Translations under genes and position numbers: made by a program
DNA from: Micrasema longulum
Lineage: Eukaryota; Arthropoda; Insecta; Trichoptera; Brachycentridae
Assembly: GCA_022494885.1 (NCBI GenBank)
Contig: JAGVSM010004575.1
Coordinates: 47,944 to 111,943 of the forward strand
Direction: 5' to 3'
Length of the DNA stretch: 64,000 nucleotides
Shown here: positions 50,901-59,800 of the stretch, piece by piece
Numbering within the stretch: the first letter of the stretch is position 1
Layout of the letters: the number at the start of each line of letters is the position of its first letter
The notes under the pieces: generated by a model
Told to the model about the DNA's origin: nothing
What the model saw: the letters and a program-made list of their open reading frames with translations, nothing else
The model's database searches: none

Positions 50901-53236
50901 ATAATAACTGAACTTTCAGAAAAAAAAATTCAAAATAATAGTGGATTGACATGACTTAGTGCATTTTCGCTGATACCTAATACCACAGTAAGGAATTCAA
51001 ATTGAAGTCACACTGTACCTACTATAGTCACTTTGTGAGAAATGTTTTTTTTTCTTTAATTAAAAAAGTGATGTAATCATTTTATCTAATGTACAGATCC
51101 TATTACATTAGGTAAAATAATAATTAATTAGTAAAAAGAGAAAAGAAAGAAAATAATAATTGCCACGTGTGCCCCTGAGTGAAGCATGTAGACATCACTT
51201 ACTAGACATCCCCAGGATATCATGTCGCCTACCAACAATCTCACCTTTTCTCAAGTCAGTGCTGCTCCATAAGCTCCGCCGAATATATCAGAAATATTGT
51301 TATTGATGGCTCACCAGTACGGCGTCCCTTGTCCCTTGGTGCTTTTTCCCTGAACGGATTACAGAAAATATCTCAACTTATAGTTGTAGGATAGATTTTT
51401 GCAGATTGTAAAGTATTTTTTCAACAGTATATAGCCTCACCATTAAGTCAAAATAACAAAATTTTGACTTAGTGCTTTTTAGCAGAATACCCAGGATATT
51501 GTCTAGATCTATAGAAATGTATATATAATCATTTCTGACGTTTTTTTAAATTCTCTAGAGTTACAAATCTTCAATTTATTGTGCATTAGTGATCATTCTT
51601 ATTATGCACACATTTCTATTTCTATGTTAAATTAGTTGGCCTTGTACATATTTTTTATTAAAAAAGGCGTACTTCTTTTTAACAGATATTTATTTTTTAT
51701 TACCTAAATACCTACGGTTTTTGTTGATTTCAAACTGAAGTTGGAAGTTGTATGATTGAGATATTTGATGAGGTATTTTTTCTTCCAGCTATATTTGGCT
51801 ACAGTTTTTGTAGAGCGGGACAAAAGGCCTTTGGGTTGTTGGCAAATAATGCTCTCAGAGTGGTCGCGATCAACTCCGTCGGAGATTTCATTCTGTTCTT
51901 GGGGAAAGTTTTTGTCGTTATGGTCACAGTTCTTATCGGCATAGAACTTGTACAGGTATCTTATTGTTATTCTCCGAATCCTATATTTATTAGCATTAAT
52001 ATTATATGATTCAAAAATGTGCATACGATTTTCATTTCTAATTTATAATACGAGTTAAACTTTAAACATGGAAAATATTTCAATCAGTAAGTAAGCAGCT
52101 TTTTTAGGGAAAATGAATATCAAACTCATCAATATATTTTCCCATTTTATGTAATCTCTGTTTCGGATGCTTCATTTGCCCAAGTATGGTACTTGTACAT
52201 TATTAAATATTTGTGTTTTAGAAAAAAGAAGGTGTTCAACACACGTGGGTACCCCTTGGAATAGCAGGAGTGGTGGCATATCTCACTTCACACTGTTTTA
52301 TGACAGTTTATGAGGTGAATATTATGTTGAAAATTGTTATAAAACACACAGTTTTTAAAAGAATTGAATTACCGAAATTATCCCTTTATATGGGACAGTA
52401 AGTTAATATTATAACTAAAGAAGTGAAGAGAACAAGAGGACACAAAATAAAAATTACAACAAATTAGTCAATAATTCATAGCATTTTCACCATAACAAGC
52501 TGTAGAAATAGCATAAAAAAATTACCACTTAACCGACTAGTTTTTGAATGATGTGCGGAAATGCACAAAAAAAATCAATTGTTCGCATACTTTTTTCGGT
52601 GTTTGAACGTTTTTAGGTATGTTTGACAGTTGGTATCAATAAAATTTGTTTAATAGGCGCTAGAACAATATGTTATCGTGCGAATAACACCAAATTTATT
52701 GTTCTGCGATATTTACGTACTCAGTTATTGATATTTTTGTACATGCACTAGCGTAATCGTAACGTAAAAATAAAAATGGCGGCCATTTAAAGGGGGGCAG
52801 GTAGGTCATTGTAAGGGAGTGGATTTGTCGATAAAAATACCTGAAAAATAATCCCCCTAAATATCGGTATGTCATGCCCGTCCATATTATATAACCTTTT
52901 CCATATTTTTTTACTTTTGATGCTCTTTTATAAATTTAGAAAAATGAACACGTTTTTTAAAACACAATATTTCATGCACTTATTGTATTAATGAAAGTTT
53001 ATCACTTGTGTCATATTACAAACAATTAACATTTACAGATGGCTATTGATACAATTTTCTTATGCTTCTGTGAGGACTGTGAAAGAAACGACGGTATCTC
53101 CCGGCCATACTTCATGAGTAGAGGGTTGATGGAGTTTGTGCAGAACAGCAAAAAAGCTCTGGAAATACTTGATAACTCGGAGAAGCCAAAGGAAGCTTGG
53201 GGACCAGTTAAGACTATTTCAGGAGGTATTAGTTAA
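29979..53236 (+). CDS. SLC44A1: Choline transporter-like protein 1 (SLC44A family)
   Basis: Thirteen coding exons join in frame into 617 aa: 29979-30038, 32614-32715, 43618-43766, 45822-45911, 46171-46325, 47177-47285, 48093-48333, 49159-49284, 49469-49575, 49660-49916, 51789-51955, 52222-52314 and 53039-53236. All introns are GT-AG. The N-terminus MGQCLCSNS, with G2 and two cysteines, could be acylated. DRSCTD precedes TM1 (about 41-64). A short cysteine-containing outer loop lies between TM1 and TM2 (about 65-185). The choline transporter core shows VMRKRIRLVTQLFKEAGKAI, GCQHMLIAGAVATWFF, RFHLGTVALGSLLIAIVQ, FKCCQCCLYCFEK and NNALRVVAINSVGDFILFLG. The C-terminus holds FLCFCEDCERNDG and LMEFVQNS. 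Family members carry choline or ethanolamine across plasma and mitochondrial membranes for phospholipid synthesis. The human protein is 657 aa; the shortfall is mostly in the first loop. Intron 2 (10.9 kb) is rich in mobile-element relics. Confidence 0.95.
30838..31125 (-). repeat. CAATGAGGAA inverted-repeat element, partial copy
   Basis: In reverse orientation it is collinear with 55752-56045: head CAATGAGGAAGTTCTG, then TAGAGCATTAAATTGAGCGG, GACGTCA-like block, GATTTCCAGATTTCC and TCACACGCGGAGTAATTTC. The far terminal repeat is absent. Lies in CTL1 intron 1. Confidence 0.7.
31160..31285 (+). repeat. SINE head and partial body
   Basis: ATGGTCAGCGCGTTTGC (A-box side), GGGTTCGATTCCCGACATGG (B box), GACATGAAATATTTA and AATATTTCATACTCCC. 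The 5' edge of the A box and the 3' body are lost. CTL1 intron 1. Confidence 0.7.
32095..32227 (+). repeat. SINE 3' body
   Basis: CTCCCAGGATTAGCACCTAA, ATCGATCATCTTATCTTCAT, GTGTACCAATACGGTATCC and TGCACCATGAGGTCCAGAAA match the SINE body and tail. No head. CTL1 intron 1. Confidence 0.65.
33157..34117. mobile_element. DNA transposon relic with ~40-bp terminal inverted repeats
   Basis: Left end 33157-33196 and right end 34078-34117 are inverted repeats sharing CCTCA, AGTAATAATGCGTAACC and TAGAGAG; most positions match, giving a 961-bp unit. The interior has no long frame. A 66-codon frame at 33483-33683 sits inside and is not recognisable. The target duplication is unclear. In CTL1 intron 2. 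Confidence 0.7.
34664..34892 (-). repeat. Repeat U, long copy
   Basis: Inverted relative to 42119-42340 and collinear over about 225 bp: ATCTGCTGTCCTC, CTTTTATGG-type block, TTGTTTCTTATGG, TCGTTTTGCTT and the GGAAACGCGG end. Family unknown; no terminal repeats seen. Confidence 0.65.
35891..36125. mobile_element. MITE-like element with 43-bp terminal inverted repeats
   Basis: Left arm 35891-35933 and right arm 36083-36125 match at about 36 of 43 positions in inverted orientation, starting TCTAGGCAT. Total 235 bp with no coding capacity. Related arm sequences (AGGGCTTATGACCTATCATT type) occur near 27715, 27960 and, inverted, 50680-50738. Confidence 0.75.
37795..37895 (-). repeat. SINE head with B box repeated three times
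   Basis: The minus strand reads GCCGAGGCGGAATTGGTTAG, then a B-box core. On the plus strand GAATCGAA recurs at 37814, 37826 and 37838, an exact 12-nt period. A local tandem expansion of the pol III B box in a SINE head. Confidence 0.6.
38268..38837 (+). mobile_element. Inverted-repeat DNA transposon, copy C (570 bp, diverged, TSD ATAT)
   Basis: Same orientation as 50745-51495. Left end CGAGAGCTTTCTGTGAAAAG with ATTAAGTCAAAATTAT. Interior ATGACTTGAAGCATTTTCGC matches the family's ATGACTTAGTGCATTTTCGC. Right part CATCATTAAGTCAAAACAGC, ending GAATGTCCACG. ATAT flanks each side (38264-38267 and 38838-38841). Shorter and more diverged than the other two copies. An apparent exon after TTTCAGG at 38630 belongs to this relic, not to CTL1. 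Confidence 0.75.
41225..41530 (+). repeat. Composite SINE, full-length copy
   Basis: Upstream module (TTGGACGAGTGTTTCGACT, GGCTGCTCTCAGATGAAAAT, AAATCGAGTGGAGATAAG), head (GCCCCGTAGTGTAGTGGTAG, B box GGGTCGGTTCCC), body and a TGATGATGATT tail. CTL1 intron 2. Confidence 0.7.
41700..41938 (+). mobile_element. Possible non-LTR retrotransposon pol C-terminal relic
   Basis: An open stretch ending at the TAA near 41925-41927 contains APLRNLRTNPVF, YKTNIGLTLPRILRTVN and FLQQGQAFKK. This resembles the C-terminal end of retroelement polyproteins and is GC-richer than the surrounding intron. No reverse transcriptase motif is present upstream. The assignment is tentative. Confidence 0.4.
42119..42340 (+). 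repeat. Repeat U, long copy
   Basis: Collinear in reverse with 34664-34892 and, in its right half, with 27423-27530. Key blocks are GACGGCAGATAAAACTAGG, CATAAGAAACAATTC, GCAAAACGATAGAGACATAC and CCGCGTTTCCTC. CTL1 intron 2. Confidence 0.65.
42905..43170 (+). repeat. SINE, full tRNA-like head and body
   Basis: Best-preserved head: GTCGGCCTCGTGGTGTAGTG (A box) and TCGGGTTCGATTCCCGCC (B box), then GACATGAAATATTTATTTTA, CCCTGGACTGGCACC, AAGACTGATCATCTTACC and an AATGATGATGAA tail. The head looks like tRNA-Val/Gly types but cannot form an acceptor stem. No upstream module in this copy. Confidence 0.8.
45365..45500. mobile_element. Short palindromic element (136 bp) with 17-bp inverted ends
   Basis: GCAGTCTGATTCTAAGT (45365-45381) and its inverted partner at 45484-45500 differ at two positions. 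Inside lies a perfect 16-bp palindrome AACACGAGCTCGTGTT (45394-45409). No coding capacity. In CTL1 intron 3. Confidence 0.65.
47575..47715. repeat. Dispersed repeat R, copy 2
   Basis: CCATTTTCAACGAGTTGTAC, ATAACTCAC, ATGGGAATCAAGTTGGGG and GTATTCGAATCACGGACC match copies at 23350 and 49995. CTL1 intron 6, next to the SINE at 47748. Confidence 0.6.
47748..48003 (+). repeat. SINE, head and body
   Basis: A-box side TTATGTAGTGGTTGACGCG, B box GGGTTCGATTCCTGG, body GATTTTAAAGG and AATATTTCATTGTTCCTGG, tail TTGATGATGA. Same subfamily as 15440-15785. It ends about 90 bp before CTL1 exon 7. Confidence 0.75.
48518..48735 (+). repeat. SINE with internal deletion
   Basis: Head GTCGGCCTCGTGGTGTAGTG and TCGGGTTCGATTCCCAACG, then a deletion directly into TTGAACTGGCATCTGAAGC, AAGACTGATCATCTTACC and a TGACGATGAAA tail. 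CTL1 intron 7. Confidence 0.75.
48933..49024 (+). repeat. 23-bp minisatellite, four units, with E-boxes
   Basis: Four tandem 23-bp units beginning CTCTTACC, exact in period (48933, 48956, 48979, 49002). The variable core reads CATGTG, TACGTG, CACGTG, CACGTG. A perfect palindrome TTATCTCTAGAGATAA (49019-49034) overlaps the last unit. CTL1 intron 7, 134 bp before exon 8. Confidence 0.9.
49995..50160. repeat. Dispersed repeat R, copy 3
   Basis: CCATTTTCAACAAGTTGTA, ATAACTCACTATTGG, ATGGAAATCAAGTTGTGG, AGCGGGGTTCAAATC (B-box-like, plus strand) and CACGGGACCACAACCACA. CTL1 intron 10, just after exon 10. Confidence 0.6.
50745..51495 (+). mobile_element. Inverted-repeat DNA transposon, copy B (751 bp, TSD ATAT)
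   Basis: Left end CGTGGGTATTCTGCGAAAAA and right end TTTTTAGCAGAATACCCAGG are inverted repeats extending through ACTAAGTCAAAATT. ATAT flanks each side (50741-50744 and 51496-51499). It is collinear, inverted, with 7301-8082. A GC-richer central part (about 51165-51360) holds no intact frame. It was inserted beside an arm of the 35891-36125 element family. CTL1 intron 10. Confidence 0.85.
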
Positions 53237-53447
53237 TCGAATGCTCTCAAAACAGGAAACTGAAATAATTTGTTTTTGTATCCATGGCTGTGGTTAGATT
53301 AATTTATACTATGTGAATGTATATTCATTACAAAAATCGGTCGAAGACCTTTTTTGAAAGATATTTATTCTTAAAACCATTTATTAATATTAGAAAAGGT
53401 TTTTTATTTTCTACACCTATATTTACACTAATTAAAGTGATATTATA

Positions 53448-53453
53448 AATAAA
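53448..53453 (+). terminator. Candidate poly(A) signal of CTL1
   Basis: AATAAA 212 bp after the CTL1 stop codon, one of several AT-rich candidates. Confidence 0.4.
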
Positions 53454-55751
53454 TTGAATATTTAAAACGGCACTAAAAATACTGAATAAAATTGTTTTAG
53501 ACGTAACAGATATTACTATTTTTACACATTAAATACATATTTTATTATTTTTGAATCAATAAGGTAAAAAAATAAACAAATTTTATTCCATACATTTTGT
53601 GTATTGGAGTTAAGATTACAAATTCAACAGTACACCAAACATAATAAGCACATGATTACATATTATGAATATTACAATATTGGTGAGAGGATACACGCAA
53701 GGCCAGCTCGCTAATTACTTTATACACTATACACCTATTTACATATATTTTATTCAATTTATTACACCGAGAAAACACTCAAATAATTTACATTCATGTT
53801 ACACATTTATGATTCTATACACACACACTATTAATATTATTCAGATAATTAATAACTTTTGGATACTAAAATGTATTATTATATTAATGACAGTTTTGCT
53901 TTACCAAACAAACAATAAAATTATTGAGAAGTTTACATAGCATCAATGAAATAAAATGTTATACTATTTCAGTTAGATACATATCTTACTCATTATACAT
54001 AAATACTAAATTACATGAACACTGGTCCTAATAAAGATCTATAAGTTTGACCACATTATATTACTTTTTTCTATGTAATAAAGTACAATAGTTCGATTTA
54101 TTTATTGCTCATAGTTGGATGTCTATATTATTTATTCTGTAAAATTGAAAACTACAATAAAATCTTAAGTTTGGTAAAGCTTTATTGATCTCCTACAACC
54201 TACATTACATACGATGGTATAACACAAAGGAGAACTACAATTCTAGTGCGTAGTGCGAAACAGTACCGATACTGGGGAATACGATATATTCTCCTATATA
54301 ATATGTTGGACAAGTGACAGCTACTGGTACAAAATACTTTGTGTTCATCTACGCCCCCGAGTGTCTTTTATACAATTTAATATTACAAAGTAAAAAATGT
54401 ATCTCTCTTTAGACAATAGTAGTTTGTTTATTACGTAGATTGAGATAACTAGGAAGAATGCATTGAACCTAAAATGTATGCATAAATATATTCTTATAAA
54501 ATTTGAATAATATTCACAAGCACCTGAAAAATCTAATTGAAAGTGAATTTTTAAAATTGTGCACTACATATTTATAATAACACGAAAATCTCCACTGTCT
54601 TTGTTTAAAATCTCACTACTTGTTAGATTATTTCAAAATTGGTGTACATATTACGTAATATAGAGGTAAGATAACTTTTTCAAATGCTTTTTTAGTATCT
54701 AAATATTTCATTTTGTATTTTCGCATAATGCAGTACAGGATACGCGGAACTCCTTTTTTAAATTATAAGTTATTTGGATAATTCTTTTAAATATTTCAAT
54801 TAATATGAAACACGCTGTTTTAGTAAAATTCTTTCACCACCGAGCAAAACTAGAACATATAATTTGATACTATTTTGAATTACTACCCAAGTTTAAACAA
54901 AACTGCGATATAAATATTGTATTGAAATCATTTGCAATAAATTAAATGAGCTATTTTGTATAAATATAAGCCCAAAAACATTAATTTGCTGTGTTAATAA
55001 TTAAATTCACAAAAATAGAATCATTTACATATTTAAAAATTAAATTACATGGTCTAAATATAGGTGGTATAAATCGATTAAAGTGAATCAATATTTTGAC
55101 AATTATTTTACATAGTTGAAATTCTGTGAAAATTAATTTGCCTTGAGGACTTCAGAAAAGGAACATTGACCACAAAATGTAAATGGACATTTTTACAATT
55201 TTATATAATATGTAGTATGCAAAATTTAACAAAAACCTCAAACATTTGAACACTTATTTTTGCTTTGTTTTTGATGTAGAACTGAACGATACATGAAAAT
55301 CATGATTATCGCTTTTTAGAGTTTACAAAAGGCATTCTGGTTTATGTTATTTAAAATATAAAAATCTAAAGACTGCATTAAAAATTCATATGTTCAAACT
55401 TTGACTAATGGACACAAAAATCACTAAATGTCTTCAATCTTAAAGAAAGTGATCTTGGACATGGTCATTTATTGGGTAAATTATCTTTATTTTTTTTATT
55501 TTTTTAAAGAATATATCAATTTCTATAAAAAAGAAGAGCTTTTTGAAATGTAAAAATACTAAAGAGACACACGACATACATTGAGGTAGCTATGAAATTA
55601 TTACGCTACTAGAATACATATGCACATTATGTACTATCATATTATAAAAAATAGGTTTTGTACTCGCTAGAATACAATAGATCAACGGGATTTTTGATAT
55701 TATAATATATAGATTATTTGCATTTACTGAGTGAAAAAAGGCAGTGATCGG

Positions 55752-56180
55752 CAATGAGGAACTTCAGCCCTACGGGAAATTGGATACAAAAAATGTTTTC
55801 TTACGCGGGGTGAAAATTAGAGCATTAAATTTTACGGCAAAGTTTCTTGAAAATGTACAGAAAAAATAATAAAAAATATTTTAATAAAAACGCACTACTT
55901 TAAATGACGTCATTGGTTCATGTGAATCAACCTATAATCTGAGAGCTATGGAAGATTTCCGGTCTGCTTGTCGCTTCTGGACCAATAGGAAGAACTGAAT
56001 GGGAATAAGCGGAAATGAACCTCTGACGTCACACGCGGAGTTATTTCAGAAATACAAAACTTTTAAAAATCGTAGCGCCGATAATACGATATGTAAAAAT
56101 TAAAAAAAAAAAAATTGACTTGGTTTAACTGTCTATTAACGAATAAAACATTTGAAAAAAACCACTGAACTTCCTCATTG
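55752..56180 (+). mobile_element. CAATGAGGAA inverted-repeat element, complete copy (429 bp)
   Basis: Left end CAATGAGGAACTTCAG (55752-55767) and right end CTGAACTTCCTCATTG (56165-56180) are inverted repeats with one mismatch. The interior includes TGACGTCATTGG and TGACGTCACACGCGG, two CRE-like palindromes. Partial copies lie at 4204-4345 and 30838-31125 (inverted). No coding capacity. Target duplication not resolved. Confidence 0.75.
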
Positions 56181-59100
56181 GGGCTTTTGTACTTCAATAC
56201 ATGGGCTATAAGAAATATTAATATTCTTTCTAAAATAATTATATTACATATTATGTATTACAATTATTTTATTATATTATGTAAATGATAAAACAAAGAA
56301 TGTTCGCAATAAACATAATAATATGAATATAGATATTTATATTATAACAATCACAATAATATGTTTAGAGATATAACATTACTACCTACATCACAAAACT
56401 CTCCAATCTTTAAATAAGTAGTATGAGATGAAATAATACGTGGACTTCTACATACATACGAGTAAATATTATTCTGGACACCAAATTATTTAGCAAAACA
56501 AAATATGGTATGCCATTATACATTTATTTTATTTATTTCAAAAACACAAAAAAACAAATTGAAATCTAGCAAATACACAGTGATAAATAATAGGTTAATT
56601 AGAATTGAACTATAATATTTTGATATTGTTGGAGTAAAACCTTCATAATAAACACGCCTCTGTTCATTAATATACATATTAAATGGGAACAGTTATTTAA
56701 AAACAAAATTGTTCAAGTGCTGTGTATTTTATTTTACACATCAGATAAGTTATATTTCCATCGGCAAAATGTGTTTTATTACAAAAATATTTTGGTAAAT
56801 TTATCTTATCAAATTAATGCACATGTATGAACACAATATTAAAAATAAAAACAAATCATTTTACCAAAGCATTAAAAAAATATATCAAGATCAATAAAAT
56901 AGTTAAAATATATTATGCACATTTGACGTTTTGATGTCTAGGTTTTATGTTTAAAATTAAGTCAATCAAATTGCAGGGAGAAAGTTAGGTTGAAGATTGA
57001 TTTACATACTATGTATTAACAATTATTAGACAAGATATACCAATTTCATAAATTAATTTGAAAAACAACATTAAAATATTTCGTTGTTATGAAATTTAGA
57101 TCAACACAACAAGAACAAGAGTCACACCAAAATAAATCATACAATTTAAAAATCTAACGAACACCAAACACTAATTTCAGTAACATTTGTTGTAAAATCA
57201 GTACTTAAAATTTTATTGCACTTTAAAAAGATTTATGGTTTTATTAAGCAACTATTTTAGAATACCATGTCTACATTGTATTTCAAGTAGAGTTAGCGAT
57301 AATTCATGATTAGAATACTAGTCCCAAAACGCAAGTGAAGTTTTGTGGAGATAGAGAAAAGTCATCAAGGATAAAGGACGACATCTCCTAATATCTCACG
57401 TTAACGCCATTATCAAATATATTTTTGATTGGAATCTCAAAAACCTTAACTTTTCACAACATAGATCACACTTTTGATGATTTTTCATTTACGCATAAAA
57501 AATATCACAATGGCTTTGTCACGAATTACAGAAATAATTAATAATTTTATTGAGAAAATAAAATCATTTTTGAGCAACAATGAAGATACATCTGGCATTT
57601 CGCAGCTAAATGTATATATTATGTTGTCAATCTCCCATTTAGTCGAGCAATAATTACATCATACATTTCAGTATAAAAAGTAAATGTTAAGTAGAAAAGC
57701 ACACTTAAATAAAAGTTTCTTAAAACTTATTTTCTATTGGACCATTTTTGCCGCTTTTCATTTTAATACAAGGATATAGAAAAATTCCAGTAAGGTAAGT
57801 ATTGAAATCTGTCTATTGGAGAAAAAAATAACTGATGAATATTGTACAGAATACTTCAATATGAAATGATAGAAAAGTTTGGTGCAACTTAAAATTGTAT
57901 TTTTACCAAGTTTATTCGGACATGATCAAAATACAAACAAAACTTCAATAAAATATATGAAAAACTTATCCACATTTCAAAGCATGTTTTGTGTTGTCTC
58001 ACTAATTATTTTGCCAACATAATGCCCGTAATCAATATTCACAGCATTATTATAATATGATATTTACCTTTCGAAATCAAATTAGACCTATGCCTCGACG
58101 AATAAAATGAAGTTAGCAAATCTAGTGGCAGTTGAATCTAAATGCTCTCTTCAATTATGATCAGTTCGTTATGAATTAGCTATTGTTATACAATTTTGCC
58201 AAATCATCACTACGCAAAGTACTGATGATGTCACAAGTATCATACTTCCATTCGAGAAATAAAAATTAAAGTACTTAAATACATTTTTTTGTTGTTTATG
58301 CATTACAAAATTCCATTATTGATATGCATTTTCCACTCAAAAAATTTTATGCTATATTTAATTATTAAAAAAACCAACATGGATGGAAACACTATAGAAA
58401 TTAAAGGAAAAGAAAATCAAAACACTGGACTGTTATTAGTACAATAGCACAATTACACACAATACATATAACATATTATATTAAAGATGTTATGAGATTT
58501 AAAAAATGTTAAACTTTACTTAATTTATATATTTTTATTGATGTTACAATAGCATTCATGGCTGTGTAAAGGACAGGACATTCATGTCAGGGTAATTATT
58601 TCACATATCCGGCAAATGAAAACGTGATAAAGAGTAGTTATTAAAAAAACTACTTACTTTTCAAAAGTCAATTTTTAAATTGCTCAACAATAATTTCAAA
58701 AGTAATAAGTAGTTCAAAAAAGTTAGTGAGCCATGTAATTAAAATAAACAAATAGCCTTTAAAAAATACAAAAAATAGAGAACTTATTAAATACAATTAT
58801 TAATGTAAAAGGCTAGAAAAAAAAAAAATATTTTTGTCAGATTCATATTTAGAGATAGTAGATAAGTAGTTGTATTAGAATAGTAACCTTGAATGATTGA
58901 GAAAATTGCATACAATTAATATAGTTAATTAGGTTTAAATTTTACCCAGTAGATTTGTTGTACATACGTAATATAGATCTGGCAGTGGTAATATTATTCT
59001 AGATATTTTAAAAATCAACCGAGAATTTATTTTTAAAAAAAGTTTGGTAATAGGTAAAAGAATGGTTTGTCTTTAGGAATATAAATATATAAATAATCAC

Positions 59101-59800
59101 CTCACAATATGACTACGACTCTTTTACCACAACGCTAAATAGGAATGTCCAGAAAGTAATTTAACTTTACTTTCTAATATTTAATAAATAGAAAAGAAAT
59201 CTTTCAACAAGTGTCTTACAGGAAACATTAAAGTAGAACTAAGAATACTGACAATAAGACAATAATATATAACAAGCATAATAAGAGCGTATAAAGCTTC
59301 GGATCAAGAAGTCTTAAATCTCAATATGTACACATATCGTCAATTATCATTGTTAAATTCGGCTCGAAACGCTAGAAATCCAAATACTTCAATACAGTAA
59401 ATCAAACTATATACACAGTAAAACGTTTATAGCTTTTTCTTATTGACGGTATCGCTAGGAGAGGCTAAACAAACCGCTTAAATAAAATTTATTAACATCT
59501 AATCAGTCGTAATCGTCCAGAGATAACAACAGAACGTGTTAGACGGTCATCTTACGATACCGCGCATTTACAAGGACAGCCGTGATAATTAGTAAAATTT
59601 GGCACCATCCAAAAAATTTGCTTAAATTTTACATTACCGTAAAACAGTAGAATTTATTTCATATTTACAAAGTACCGCGGGTACGGCTATAATAAATATT
59701 AAATACTCTCACATACTCGGTAACACAAAACAGATTATAAATTTTTTAAAGTAATATAACACGTCTGTAAATTTTATCTACGAAGAGAGTCGGTCTCTGG

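Larger units (their letters stand above)
53237..59800. other. AT-rich region between CTL1 and SNRK 3' ends
   Basis: No supported gene in 6.5 kb. A candidate CTL1 poly(A) signal AATAAA lies at 53448-53453. SNRK poly(A) signals are many on the minus strand (first AATAAA at 59658-59653). The only mobile element found is at 55752-56180. The remainder carries no SINE, unlike the introns, which would fit long 3' UTRs. That is an inference. Confidence 0.5.
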
